This document shows, piece after piece, positions 21,950 to 33,850 of a stretch of DNA of 64,000 nucleotides. The translations under genes and the position numbers were made by a program. How positions within the stretch are numbered: position 1 is the first letter of the stretch; every line of letters begins with the position of its first letter. The notes beneath the pieces are model-generated. The model ran no database searches. It saw only the letters and a program-made list of their open reading frames with translations, and was not told where the DNA came from. Origin of the DNA: Anisodus tanguticus (lineage: Eukaryota > Streptophyta > Magnoliopsida > Solanales > Solanaceae); assembly GCA_034509755.1 (NCBI GenBank), contig CM067555.1, forward strand, positions 46,768,255-46,832,254, in the 5' to 3' direction.

Positions 21950-23643
21950 TTAACCTTTTGGCTCAGAAATGTTGCTTCGATGTTTATCCGGAATGTTTGA
22001 CAATAATTTAGGCAACATTTTGCTCACACAATTTTGAAGTTTGAAACAGTATGATTTTAAGTGTCCAGGGGAGTTACAGTGATGACATACAAACTTCATA
22101 TTCTTTGACATATATGAGAACCTATTATTCATCCATTTTTCTTTTACAAACGTATTTTCTCATTTTTATCAAGGATCTTAGAACATATGGTGTTAAGAGA
22201 GTTTTCGTAACCAATTCCTGGATGTGAAGGTTTACTAAGGTTGAGTAGCTCATTCAATTTCGAAGTTCTTGTGTTGAGCTTGCGGGAGGTTGCTTCAGCT
22301 ATATCCAATTTTGCTAGAATTTTATCAAATTCAATATCATTTTTTGGTAAATGCAACCTCAAGTCGGGTTATCGTGCCTGTTAATTCTAAATTCTCATGA
22401 GTTAAAGATTTTACCTTTTGTCAAGTTGCTTGGATTCTATGATTAAGGCTTTACAAATACTTTGTAATTCATTAATCATATCATCTTTGCATTCAAATTG
22501 ATCCATACAATCAGTCTCACTAACAGAAATAGAACCACTAAAGCAATTAACATCAGAATAGTTAAAGAATTCATACCTTTCGGATGTCGCTGAGGATGTT
22601 GATGTCGTTGCTGATTCTGGAGCAAATGTCATGACATATGAGACAACATTGTATATGACATCTTCATTATCCGATAGAGACTGTTCGAAAACAGTGGCCA
22701 ACATTGTTTGTGTTTCAATTTCATGATCTCATTCCTCTTCTTCTTCATCATCATCACTAAGAGAAACCCATAGGTTCTTACCAAATTTTCTAAGAGTGTT
22801 TGCACAATGACCCCAACCTGAGCATGCATGACATTGCACGGACTCAAGTTGTTTGAGATCAAATTTGGTACGATCTGAGTTGGTTCTTCTTAGTTGATTT
22901 CCTTTTTATACATTTGGAAGGAATCTAGTGGACTTTTGATTGAAGGCTTGGTTTTGGTGCTCTTTAGATTTAGATTGATTTATCTCATTATTGAACTTCC
23001 TCACCATAGAATTGTATTTTTGAGTGAGTAAGACAACATTTGCACCTTCACCAATTTCATCAAGATTCTCATCATCTTCTTCGATTTGACTCTCCGAGGA
23101 TTGAACTTGAAGTGCCACATTCTTGATTTTATACAATTCCTTTTGATTCTCAATGTTCATCTCATAATTTTTTAGTATGCTCATCAAGGTATTAAGGTCC
23201 ATTGTGGCAAGATTGTGAGCTTCTTCAATAGCACAAATCTTTAAATCGAACTTTTCAGAAAGAGAACGGAGAGCCTTTTCAATAAGTTGAGTATTGGTTA
23301 ATGGTTAACCAAACACTTGACATTCATTTGAGATGTCAATCAACTTTTCAAAATAAGATTTAATATCATCCGCTTCTTCCATCCTTAAACGTTCATATTT
23401 ACTCATGAACATGTATAGCTTTGTTCGACGAACACTTAAGCTACCTTCACAATGAATTTGTAAAGTATCCCATGCGTCCTTAGCCGTTGGGCAGTTTTGA
23501 ATGAGTTTGAATATGTAAAGATCAACCCATCCAAAAATTACATTTAAGGCCTTTTCGTTAAAGCTAGCATTATTGGTTTCTTTTGTAGTCCATTCAGATT
23601 CAGGTTTATCAATAATGTCACATTCCTCATCCCATGTCAACAT
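21950..23643 (-). pseudogene. E2 gag with CCHC zinc knuckle
   Basis: Starts MLTWDEECDIIDKPESEW, then ALNVIFGWVDLYIFKLIQNC, AKDAWDTLQIHCEGS and SKYERLRMEEADDIKSYFEK, the UBN2 gag core. A long, fragmented, acidic middle (22411-22862) follows, and a complete CX2CX4HX4C knuckle CHHCNSPGHLKSYC at about 22045-22090, which binds the element RNA. At least four frame breaks. Confidence 0.85.
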
Positions 23644-23830
23644 TGGAACAACATACCTAATTGGTTATAGATCTCTATGCACGAATATCAATTGATTTGA
23701 TATGCAAACGTAGTCGAAACTTCCAATAGGCATAATTTGATCCATCTAAAATATGAATTCTACCAATAGTCGGATTTGCCTGATCCATAGCTTTTGACAA
23801 CAGGACCAAGCACTTATTGTGTTAAGTGTC

Positions 23831-23843
23831 GGCTCTGATACCA
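23831..23843 (-). promoter_or_regulatory. E2 primer-binding site
   Basis: Minus strand TGGTATCAGAGCC, two bases from the LTR end, complementary to initiator tRNA-Met. Confidence 0.88.
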
Positions 23844-23845
23844 CT

Positions 23846-24755
23846 TGAAAGGTGTCAAAAGCTACTGAAAGTAAAAACAAGAGATGAATTAAATCGAATG
23901 CCAATTCTGTTTCCGAATGTCAGTAATTATATCATCCGACACCAGTAACAACACTTTAGCAAAATAGAAACTTTAAAGAGTAAATGCAGTAGAATTTAAA
24001 TAACACAAAGGTTTAAAATTTTCATAAGTTATATATATATATATAACTTATGATGGTCAATGACCACATGTATTGTATATACGTTATATACAAAATTACA
24101 AATTCCTTTCTTTACAGATTTACAATATAAAACGGAAAGGAATTAAAAGTTGAAGTCGCAGATGACTTCGGCCTGAAAAATCTAACTAAGTAGACATAGA
24201 CAACCTCTCAATAAAATCGATCCATACAAAACTAATGTAGAATCTAAACATCAATTGTAATGTTGGACAGTATGTTGTCGACACACTCAAGCAACACTTG
24301 TGATCCAGATTTCTGAGATGAAATCCCGAGAGCTCTCTTGGTATTTTTGCAATCTAATTCTGGATATCGATTCACTGTTGTGGCCTCTCTATTTATAGTA
24401 GAGAGTTCCCTTGAAAGGTTCATCGATCGATTGTGGAAGTTGAGGAAAAGATGGGCATCTTGTGGTAGATGATTAAGGAGTGAAAATCTCAACAACTTTG
24501 ACTTGTTCCTTACTCGACTTCTTCCTCAAGCTTTGACTCTTTCTCCCATGTTTTACACAGCTCAATTCACCACGCCTAAGTCATTTTTTTACCTCACAGT
24601 AAAATATTACTGTAACACGAAGTAAGGCAAAACTGTTTTTTCGAAGATATTGGTCCGAATGTTATGACGTTTGTCCCAACATTTTTATGCATTTAAATCA
24701 GTACTTCAGAAGATATGTTGGGTCAAATGTCACAACATCAAACCCAACATTAACA
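23846..24755 (-). repeat. E2 5' LTR
   Basis: About 910 bases with TG..CA ends. It contains an internal inverted AT stretch (about 24027-24050) and an open stretch of 83 codons, also present in the other LTR, that is not a gene. Confidence 0.88.
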
Positions 24756-26441
24756 GACCCGGACGGTATTCAATGGTCCAAAGCCTTAAGTAAACAACTA
24801 AATCCATCACCATAACCCAAAATGAGCTTGGGTTAACAGGTTGGGTAGTAAATGAATTTGCGTCTAATTACGTGTGGATTAATAAAGATATTATCAGGTA
24901 TTTAATTAAAATATTCATACATTCCACATAGGAAATTTTAAACTCAAATTTAACATTAAATATATTTTAATCCAATAGACAGAAGAAACATATTTTTTAA
25001 TCAATTCAATAACTTGGAGCGTAAATTCGTAGTACTAAAATCATTAATTCGTAAATGGACAAACCTCTAGAATTCTCTTGAAATTGAATACAAAGAAACA
25101 CAAAAGGAGAAAAAAGTGGTATTTTTTTATCAGAATATAATTTTCGAATTTACGTTGGGTGTCCTCCGGACTATAATTATTAAATTTTTGGTTCTGTTAA
25201 TAAAATTTTAGCAATTTAATCATTGGCCAAAACTCCTTCTGATGATGATGAGCATTCAACCAAAATTAAACAACGATGAGATGTGTACTATAGAAAATTA
25301 AAAACTCGCTACTTATTTGAAAAGTATCATTATTAAATTTTTGCTTTGTATTTTCGGGATAAGAATTGGTGGTCTTCTTAAGAGAACTTCAATATAATAC
25401 TCATTATGGATCAACTCATGTTTTCTTAAGTTTGGAAAGAAAACTTATTGAAAAAAAAAACAAAGTGAGTATGATGATTTTTGTAAATTTATTTTGAATT
25501 TAACGGATAAAAAGGTAAGGATTTGTATTAGAAGATTGTGTATCAATATGGAGTCATTTAAGTTGAGTTGGACCAATTTTGAAGCAAAAAAGTGTTGGTG
25601 AATTTCTTACACAAGAAGTTATGGAAAACCGTTAAGATTTTGCGGTCAATTCTTATGATTTGTCAGGATTTCTGGTAAAACAAAGTCGGACAATTCTTAA
25701 GAATTTGATCTTAAATCCTGATAATCAGTCAGAAAGACTCATATTCTGGCTTTTAACTGGATAAATATCCAATAATAGTTTTAATTGAATGAATGTGACA
25801 AGGCAAGTTTCGCCTATCAATTCAAAATTCGTCAAGATTAATGGCTAATAGTGACGAGCAAATTTGGTTATTTCCCCTATAAACTATTGAATCTTTGATC
25901 TACTTATAGTATATCAACTAAAGACTTTTCTCTCTGTGTTCATTTTTATTTTTTTCAGTTAAAAAAGATGGATTTCAACTTAGCTCTGAGTCGTCAAGCT
26001 AATAGATCATTAAGGTTGTTCACTTCATATCTCTAACGGGGTGGGGGTGGGGGTGGGATGTGAAGAGTCATGGCATCTATTTGATGATATAAAGCGTGAG
26101 ATTGACATCAATTTCACATTTAAGGATCGTTTGGTTTATGAGATACATGATAATAATCTCGAAATAAAATAAGAGATTGTTTTATCCCACATTTGGTTGA
26201 ACTGTTGATTATGGGGTTAACAATATCGAGATTATTCATACCACAATTGTTGTAATAGTTTTATACTATACTCAATGTGGGATAACAATTCGAAATTTCT
26301 AATCACTAAATAATTTCGTCAATATTAAATCTTCATATTATAATTTCAATATAGCTTGTTCGCTAGTCAAACAATCTGTAAAAATCAAAGTTTTGGTTGA
26401 TGCAATCCTATTTAAAACCCACCATATGTACTAAGAGGCCT
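24756..26441. other. Intergenic DNA, no gene
   Basis: No coding potential supported. It contains a G-quadruplex-type run at 26037-26057, a MITE-like stretch at about 26120-26330 (CGTTTGGTTTATGAG and GGGATAACAAT motifs) and, at 26347-26440, the left unit of a tandem duplication that flanks E3. Confidence 0.5.
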
Positions 26442-26597
26442 TGAAGGAAATATTTTCATGATCATTCCATTCCTTGAATACAATATTATATACATAATAC
26501 AAAATTTAATCTAGGCTACAATTATGGTAGTATACTAAGAATATTTACACCCTAAATATAAGATATTTGATTTGATTATGGAAATAATAATCTATCA
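26442..26597 (-). repeat. E3 3' LTR
   Basis: 156 bases, TG..CA; about nine tenths like its partner by eye. The GC-rich polypurine tract (minus GCGGGGGAC) follows at 26598-26606. Confidence 0.9.
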
Positions 26598-27370
26598 GTC
26601 CCCCGCAATCTTAGCGGGAGGTTCTCGTATGTTGCGACTGTCCCTGAAATCATCAAAGAGTATCCGCGGAAGACCTTTTGTGAATATATCAACAATCTGA
26701 TAGCGGGACGGTACATGGAGAACACGGACTTGTCCACATGTAATCTTTTCACGGAAAAATAAAATATTCATCTTTATGTGTTTTGTGCGTTGATGTTGTA
26801 CGGGGTTCCCTGACAGATATATCACACTCACATTATCACAATAAACCACATTTGCCTTTTTGATCGGACAATGGAGCTCCAATAGAATATTACGGAGTCA
26901 ACATGATTCAGAGACAACATTAGCTACCCTCTATATTCGATTTCAGCACTTGACCGAGATAGTGTGGGTTGGCGCTTTGACGACCACGAGATTAAATTGT
27001 CTCCGAAAAATACACAATAACTAGAGGTGGAGCGCATGGTGTCCGGACATCCACCCCAATCAACATCGGTATAAGAAGTGAAATCATAAATGGTTGACTT
27101 ATACAAATGTAAATCAAAATAAAAGAGTACCTTGAATATACCGCAGAATTTGTTTGAGAGCTCCCATATATTCCTCCTTTTGGGTCATGCATATGTAAAT
27201 AGACCCGTGGAACAACATATGAGATATCGGGTCTCGTAAAGATGAGATATTGCAATGCCCCTGCTAAACTGCGGTAATGTGTTGGATCGTCGTATGGAGA
27301 CCCTGAAGAGTTACTCAATTTTTCCTTGTATCTACCGATGTGGGTGACGGCTTGCAAAAAGACATGTCGG
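26598..27370 (-). pseudogene. E3 RNase H and end of RT
   Basis: Minus strand: GSPYDDPTHYRSLAGALQYL and FTRPDISYVV (about 27230-27300), then TDVDWGGCPDTMRSTSSY, LISWSSKRQPTLSRSSAEIE, VYCDNVSVIYLSGNPVQHQR and VLHVPSRYQIVDIFTKGLP. Three frame pieces. The Glu of the AEIEYRG block and the Asp of YCDN are present. Confidence 0.87.
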
Positions 27371-27371
27371 C

Positions 27372-28130
27372 TCAGTCAATTATCTTCTCGGCATATTTTC
27401 TTTGACACAGAAATAGACCACCTGCATGTTGAGTTACAACAATGCCCAAAAAATAGCTCAAAGGGCTCAAATCCTTCATAGAAAATTCTAAAGCAAGAAG
27501 GGACATAATAAATTGACGACGAGACTCAGATGATGATGTGAGGATAATGTCATCCACATAGAGAAGAATGTATGACATGTCATTCCCTTTCTTGTAAATG
27601 AACCAAGACTGATCATATTTGCTATGTGAGAACCCCATGGTAGCAACAAACCCCGTAAACCTGTTATACCATGCCTGGGGAGCATGTTTGAGACCATATA
27701 ATTTTTTTTCAACAAGCAAACATAATCAGGATGAATATGATCTCAGAATCCCAAAGGCTGGTGCATATAAACTATTTCCTGTAGGTGAGCGTGTAGGAAT
27801 GCGTTATTTGATAGAGCTTGATTGAGAACTGTCCAGATAGTCGCCGGTTTAACCACTGGGCTAAAAGTTTCGCCGCAATCCGCTCCAACTTGGTGAGACC
27901 TACCATCACCAACAAGACGGACTTTGTGTCGCTCAAATAAACCATCAGATTTCTTTTTATGACAGAAAACTCACATAGAACGTATTATGTTAATATTAGA
28001 AGGATAGGGCACCAACTCCCACATCTTATTTTTAATAAGAGCATCAATTTCATCTCTCATTGTAGCTTTCCAATTTGAATCCGATAAGGCAGCTTTTGGA
28101 TTTCGGGGAATCGGGGATGGCTAGACAGAG
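27372..28130 (-). pseudogene. E3 reverse transcriptase
   Basis: RT of the element. The best frame (27372-27719) has KKLYGLKHAPQAWYNRF, MGFSHSKYDQSWFIYKKG and the catalytic ILLYVDDIIL with YVDD at 27549-27560, then FSMKDLSPLSYFLGI and FLCQRKYAE. The N-terminal RT part (27740-28130) is broken by several stops, but RPSNINIIRSM-like and QVGADCGETFSPVV-like stretches can still be read. Confidence 0.85.
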
Positions 28131-28780
28131 GATGTTAGATTAAAATGGCACTTAGGCCGAAAAATTCCATGCATGGCATGTGTTTCGATGGAACGAATTG
28201 GGGCCTAAGTGGACTGTTTGGGCAACGAGGTGCGGTTGACTGACTAGGCCGTGGGAGAGGAGACAGTGGGCTCCCTCGGTAGTTGAATTATTGGGCATGG
28301 TATCTGGATTGTTTGAGTGTAAGAGAGATGTGGGCTCCCTTATTAGGCTAGCCCACTTCGGACATTTACCTGATCTGATGGTGGGGAAAGGGAACAGTGG
28401 GCTCTCTTATTTGGGCTGGTCTAATTTCGTTACTGAATTGGACCAAAGGAGAGGGAGAGGGAGCAGTGGGCTCCCTCACGTATGGTGGCCCAAATTTATC
28501 ATTGATCTGAACCGATGGGGACATTTGGGCTGGCCTAATTTAGGCATGTGACTAGACGGTTGGGGCGGGAGAGGGAGCAGTGGGCTCCCTCATTTCGGTT
28601 TGATTGATTGGGTTTCTTATATGGTGTTGCAAAAATGGATGTAGCCCAATGTCCAAAAAATCATACGAGGGTGGGGAGGACGTGTGTCTGTTGGCAAACG
28701 AAAAATGGTCTCATTAAAAATAACGTGACGAGAGATGATAATTTTTCACTAGATATATCATAACACTTATAACCCCTATG
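28131..28780 (-). other. E3 linker between integrase and RT, with GGGCTCCCTC-type repeats
   Basis: Low-complexity region of the polyprotein. A GAGGGAGCAGTGGGCTCCCTC-like palindromic motif recurs about five times between 28265 and 28600. In the element frame this encodes a Pro- and Ser-rich linker. The repeated palindromes are not seen in the matching linker of E1. Confidence 0.6.
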
Positions 28781-28783
28781 ATT

Positions 28784-29937
28784 TTATGGATATCTCAAAA
28801 ATACACATGGAGTGGAACAAGCTTGAAGTTTATTTATCATTATGGAAGGAAAGAGAGGATAACACAAACACCTGAAGACCCTCAATTGTGTGTAAGAGAG
28901 GACACCATGGTAAATGATTTGTGTGGGTGAGGCATTTGAAAGTAACTTGCTAGGGAGAAAGTTTAAAAGGTAGGTGGCCATTTGAAGAGCATGATGCCAA
29001 AATGATGGTGGCACGGACGAATGAGAAAGAAGAGTTCGAATTAAATTATTTATTGCTCGTATTTTCCGCTCGACTTTTCCATTTTGATGAGAAGTGTGCG
29101 GACAAGAGAGATTAATTCCATGCCATTTATGTGACAATTCTTTAAATTGGTCATTTATAAATTCTCTCCCATTGTCACATTGAAAATATTTGATAGACTT
29201 CTCAAATTGGGTTTGGAGAAAGTACTAAATTGTTTGAAAATAGTGTAAACCTGTATTTTTTTCCAATGGGAAACGTCCATAGAAAATTAGAGTAATCATC
29301 CAAAATAAGCATATAATACTTATGACCCTCCGAACTTAAAACTGGGGATGTCCGGTCACTATGCATGATATCAAATGGCATAGTACTGTTTGAAGTAGAT
29401 AAAGAAAAAGGCAACTTAATATGTTTCCCAAAAATGCAAGACTGACAAATATGAGAACCCAAATATGGGTTACAATCAATAAACTTATTTTTCTTAAGAG
29501 AGTTTAGCACAGGTGCTCCCGGGTCTCCCAAACGATTATGCCATAAATTAGGAGACAAAGCAGCAAAGGATGATGGATTGGTGGCTTGGTTGTTGTTGGT
29601 GGTGGTGATGGGATACAAATCCCCAGTGTTATTACATCTCATTAGAGGCATCCCCGTCTAAAAATCCTTCACAGAAAACCCAAATGGATCAAAATCAATA
29701 GATACATTGTTGTTAGTGGTAAAACGACGTACATATATCAAGTTTTTAATAAGTTTGGGTTCATGGAGGACATTATGTAACTGTAAAGGTGAGTGGGGGG
29801 AGATTTGACTTCCCAATACCACAAATTGGAATTTCTTGTCCACTGCCTACCATAATATTTTTATTACTGCTCATATTAAAATAAGACGAGAGAGTACCTT
29901 GAGATGCCGTCATGTGGGATGTCGTACCCGTGTCCAT
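28784..29937 (-). pseudogene. E3 protease and integrase
   Basis: The protease box DTGT in MDTGTTSHMT ends at 29937, with Thr where E1 has Ala. Then RNLIYVRRFTT-like, CNNTGDLYPIT, LWHNRLGDPG, IDCNPYLGSHICQSC (pre-integrase region), DIMHSDRTSPV and LDDYSNFLWTF. The later piece (28784-29137) has CPHTSHQNGKVERKIRAIN and LRVFRCLCYPLF. The Trp normally found after HSD is missing. Frame breaks at 29140-29200 and 29650. Confidence 0.87.
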
Positions 29938-30283
29938 GTCCAATTGTCATTGGGAATGTTGAGATTCATAGTGTGCATGTCTTGCTCGATGTCCGTAGGA
30001 ACATAACTCGATGAAGATGGTCCATGGGCTGCAAATGCTTGTTGTGGGCGGCTACCAAGTACTTCGAGTTGCCTGGTGGTTGAGGGTGGCCTGGCCCACA
30101 ATGACGTGAGGTACGAGCAAGGAGAGACAGCCCATTGTGATGCCAAAGCCCACAGTGGGTACTGCCCCAAGGTTGCGCATTGTTTGACTAGGCTTGTGGC
30201 TGCCCACTATTTGACTGGGCTTGTGGCTGCCACTGGCCGGGCCTCGTCTGCCCCTGCTACCGGTGATTGTTGCTGCGGTCAAT

Positions 30284-31071
30284 CTATGAACCACCACCCC
30301 GACCATTGTTGCAATTTTGACCCCTTTTCTGTCCATTATTTGTGTGATTCGCTGCATTCCCCGAACCAAAAATTTGAGGCCCAAAATCAGTGGAATAGGT
30401 ATTGGTGGAGATGAAGGCAGTACCGGCAGTGGCTGCTGCCATGGCTGCCTGCTTCACTTTCGGAGTGTTTTCAAGAATCAATCTCGAACTAGCCTCATAG
30501 AATGGTGGTAACAGATTACTTTATTGAATGAACGTAGCAACCTCATCATATAGTTCATTCAATCCCGTAATTAATTAGAGAACCAACCTTTGATTCGTCA
30601 CCGGTGCAGTTGATCGGCAATTATTTTTAACTCTTGAAAATATGCGAAGACGTTTGTAAAATCGTCCAACTTGACGTTGGTGAATTAATTTTCAAGATAA
30701 ACGGCACGAGAAATTTTGTTATCTTGAAAAATATTTTACAAATGCTTCCATGCTTGTTGAGTCGTCGAATCTAGTTCCAATATAGTGTGCAAAAGATCGT
30801 TGGATATCGTGTCGTAAATCCATTGAAGGACTATAGCATCTAACATAGACCATAGGCCAATATCAATGTCGGTGACCTTGTTTTTCTCCGTGAAACCTGA
30901 ATGAGGTTTTGGAGGAATAATATGGTCAATGACTTAGTATGTGCGACAATGAATTTTGAATAACTCCACCCAAGATGAATATTGCCCTTTTTTCATCTCA
31001 AGAATCACCAGAATTAAGTTCTTGACGTAGTTTACGGCAAGAGCAGAATGGAATTTGTGTTGGTCGGCCAT
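30284..31071 (-). pseudogene. E3 gag
   Basis: Starts at MADQHKFHSALAVNYVKN (31071), like the gag of E1. ILEMKKGQYSSWVELFKIH, LWSMLDAIVLQWIYDTI and AWKHL-type blocks can be read through several stops. The C-terminal piece is open at 30481-30284 (LILENTPKVKQAAMAAATAG, then GQKRGQNCNNGRGGGS). No intact zinc knuckle. Confidence 0.8.
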
Positions 31072-31241
31072 TGTTTCCCAAGAGAAACAAGAAAAGATGA
31101 TGAAAAGAGAGGGTAGAGTTTCGGCTAGGGAAGAAACCCTAATTAGGGTTTAGATGATGAAGAAGCTGAAATGGGTAGGGTTACGGCCGGGGGGACCCTA
31201 GACGTAGTCGAAAATGAAAAAAATGTTAGGGTTTCGACTAA

Positions 31242-31289
31242 GGGGGGGGGGGGAATAGGCTTAGGGCTAGGGTTTGGGGGGGGGGGGGG
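31242..31289. repeat. Two long G homopolymers (12 and 14)
   Basis: G12 at 31242-31253 and G14 at 31276-31289, separated by a short GGGCTAGGGTTT stretch, in the leader of E3. Homopolymers of this length are prone to slippage and to sequencing error. Confidence 0.85.
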
Positions 31290-31313
31290 TTAATCTTTTG
31301 GCTCTTGATGCCA

Positions 31314-31472
31314 TGAAGAAAATATTTTCCATGATCATTTCATTCCTTGAATATAATATTATGTACATAATACAAGACTTAATCTATGCTACAATTATGG
31401 TAGAATATATTAAGAATATTTACACCCTATATATAAGATATTTGATTTGATTATGGAAACCATAATCTATCA
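31314..31472 (-). repeat. E3 5' LTR
   Basis: 159 bases, TG..CA. Beside it the primer site reads TGGCATCAAGAGCC on the minus strand (31300-31313), a worn version of TGGTATCAGAGCC. Confidence 0.9.
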
Positions 31473-31610
31473 GGTCCAATAGACAATCTCCCAATATAGT
31501 TTGGTCACTAACCAACGATCCGTTAAAATCAAAGTTTTGATTGACGCAATCCTATTTCAAATCCACCGTTATTTTTATTAAGAGGGGCCAATAGACAATC
31601 AATCCACCTA

Positions 31611-33430
31611 CAATACGACTTTGTTAGTTAAATATGTAATTAGCCTGTAATACGACTTTTTTTTAATTTAAATGTGTCATTAAGTTGATAGTTGAAGACA
31701 GTTGAATGTGGACTTAGATGCAGATAATAAATGCTCATGGAGATGCAGTTGATAACATTAATTGTTCATCAAATTGGAACAGATAGATTCAGAAGAAGAA
31801 AAACAGTAAATAAGACTTCAACACAAAACCAGTTATTAGTGTGAACTACCAAAAATGTCTTTACTCACTGCAATTATCGTGCTGCTATAATGATGGGGAA
31901 ATATGATTGGTCCTCATAAGATATGATTATTCCTTCCTATGCATATTATCTGTCTTTAGAGTGTTGAATGAGCGGGTTGGACTGAATTTAAACGGTTCAA
32001 AATGAGCTGAAGTAGTAAGTAACCGTTGGCAAGATTGTGTTTTTTTGTTTTGCATCCTTACAAAGATACCCCCAGTTCATATTATGAGACTTGAATTCTA
32101 CAACTACTTCAAATGCTAATAGCTAGATTTTAAATTTATAATTTGTACATATTTAATGAATTTCAACCCAAATGTAAGATATAGGACAAATCTACTGAAT
32201 TCAACCGAACTCTTAAATGACTTTCCAATTCAGCCCTTGATATTAGTATCTGTTTTTGGAAGCTTCACATGTTTAAAAAGACATTTAATAGCATTGATTG
32301 TTGAAGTATTTGTCCAAACTACTATTTTTTCTTAAATATCTCTCAACTAATTTGAAAAATAAAGCATAATAAGTGCTTCTTGCTTTTCTAAAAAAAGATA
32401 TTTTAAAACCAGAGGCAGATGCACCAAATAAGTGGTGTGTTTTAAGTGTTTTACTAACCTACCCCGGAAGAATATTGTGATTATTATAATCAAATGTCTT
32501 GAAAAAGAAACATTACTTAATAATTGTTGATTATGTAAATAAAGTAATTTTGAAAAAATAACATTAATTTTATTTTGAAATGCTAAAACACCATTTATTT
32601 TAAAACAAAATAAAAGGGGGAAACTCACTTATTTGAAATGGAGGGAGTGTTACCTTTGGCATAGATCTTACGCACTATTAGAAACAGTTGTATTTTCCAT
32701 TGATAGTGAAAAATTTGTGCTACAAATCATGATTTTTCACCATATTTTCATCGAACCGGTTCAGTGGAAAACGCATGGTGGAAACAAGTTACTATTGAAA
32801 CGCCGAAAAACTTTCTAATTTTTTCGTGTGAAAACACTATTATTTAGATTCTTTCTACCGACATTCAGTGAGATAGTTACTAAACATTTTTCAGTAAAAA
32901 ATTCAATCAAAAAAATAGAGATTTTTTAGTAATGAGATATGGGTTCGACTAAATTTATTGGCTTCATCCTAAATACAGTATATATATTTTAAAAATTACT
33001 AAATATGTACATATATTAAACTTTAAACTCAATTACATTGAATGGTTTATGGATTTTGTGGCCACCCAGAGGTTGCCAGAATTCATAAGTTTCAAAATCG
33101 TAAATTCACCTCTTTTTTAAAATAAATTATATTTTGTCAAAACGACAAATATATATAATTGAGTAGAGATAATAATATTTGGTTTGGTCAAATAAAACGT
33201 TATTACTACTCACCCCAACTGTACAGATTTATGGGTAATCTGTCAACCAAAAGAGTACCAGCTACTCAATTTGAGAGGACAACTTTGTCTGTGAAATGAT
33301 TTTTCTCAAGTTGGCATGTAAAATTAGTTTTAGGTGGTTTTCTTTATTTTTTCTTTTTCTGTATGAAAAAAATATTCTATTCACCATTTTTGGATCTCTT
33401 TTAATATTTCATAATAGAGCTTCTCAAATA
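31611..33430. other. Intergenic DNA, no gene
   Basis: AT-rich. It contains a possible short hAT-type fragment near 31960-32040 (GCGGGTTGGACTG), a GGAGGGAGT end like a Stowaway near 32633-32650, and a possible CACTA remnant listed separately. Confidence 0.5.
32673..32934. mobile_element. Possible CACTA-type nonautonomous remnant
   Basis: Starts CACTATTAGAAA and ends TTTTTTAGTAATG; the ends agree at 9 of 12 positions as inverted repeats. CACTA elements have ends of this kind with 3-bp target duplications, but the flanks (ACG and AGA) do not match. No coding sequence. Weak call. Confidence 0.3.
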
Positions 33431-33540
33431 CACATTCTTTTTTTTTCCCGATATCCTAAAGATAGTAGTCCCGGTCCTCGACTACTACACGCAAGATGTG
33501 CTATTCCACCTAAAGATAGTAGTCCAATCAAGGTCTCTTC

Positions 33541-33850
33541 GAAAACACTACTAGCGAGTCGAGTGTGGCACTCTCAGTGTCCTTAAGACAATCCCCGTAT
33601 GTATCCTTTATACGTCCCGGACAATGTCTCCCAAGATAAAACAAAGAATGAACACTTGAGCAAAGGAAACTCAAATGCTACCTTGTTTGAGAATAGAAGG
33701 TGTAGGAAGAAAGCTGTTTTGCTTGTGTATTTTCGTGTATATAGCTAGTATATTTTCTCGTGTCTCTCAACAATGGTGTAGGGGTGTTTATATAGGTGAG
33801 GGAGAGTGTTTAGCTGCCTCATAGGTCCACTAGTGTTTAAGCTCACATCA
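33541..33850 (-). repeat. Fragment of an E4-family LTR
   Basis: Matches the promoter and R-U5 part of the E4 and solo LTRs: GAGTCGAGTGTGGCACTCT, CCCCGTATGTATCCTTTATA, GTCTCCCAAGATAAAAC and, on the minus strand, CTATATAAAC at a TATA position. A truncated, older member of the family. Just left of it a CCTAAAGATAGTAGTCC motif occurs twice (about 33455 and 33510). Confidence 0.65.

Larger units (their letters stand above)
15643..24755 (-). mobile_element. E2: SIRE/Maximus-like Ty1/copia retrotransposon with an extra 3' ORF
   Basis: About 9.1 kb, minus orientation. The LTRs are about 0.9 kb (3' LTR 15643-16518, 5' LTR 23846-24755), longer than those of the other copia elements here. TGGTATCAGAGCC beside the 5' LTR is the tRNA-Met primer site. 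Gag with a CCHC knuckle, protease, integrase, RT and RNase H are all recognisable. About 2.2 kb between RNase H and the 3' LTR holds a further reading frame. Long LTRs, long size and that 3' ORF are features of the SIRE/Maximus lineage. The outer left end seems to lack about 17 bases, so no target duplication was found. Multiple frame breaks. Confidence 0.88.
26442..31472 (-). mobile_element. E3: Ty1/copia retrotransposon
   Basis: 5.0 kb, minus orientation, with short LTRs (3' LTR 26442-26597; 5' LTR 31314-31472). Flanks read GGCCT (26437-26441) and GGTCC (31473-31477), an eroded 5-bp target duplication. The same general kind as E1, E5 and E6 by RNase H and integrase motifs. Gag, protease, integrase, RT and RNase H are all present in order, all with breaks. 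The primer site is mutated. It is an older insertion than E1, judged from the worn target duplication. Confidence 0.93.
26347..31610. repeat. Tandem duplication of about 113 bp split by E3
   Basis: The unit at 26347-26440, completed at 31473-31490, is repeated at 31498-31610. Both have AATATAG, AAAATCAAAGTTTTG, GCAATCCTATTT, AAGAGG and CCAATAGACAATC in the same order. E3 landed in the first unit at its AAGAGG/CCAATAG boundary, so the duplication is older than E3. Confidence 0.75.

Noticed and set aside
30076..30414. Plus-strand Cys/His-rich ORF
   Set aside because: Antisense of the Gly/Asn-rich gag end of E3; the Cys pattern does not fit a zinc finger and comes from reading the repeat in reverse.
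31200..31300. Telomere-like GGGTTTAGG stretch
   Set aside because: Only isolated TTAGGG/TAGGGTTT phrases beside G homopolymers; no tandem telomere array.
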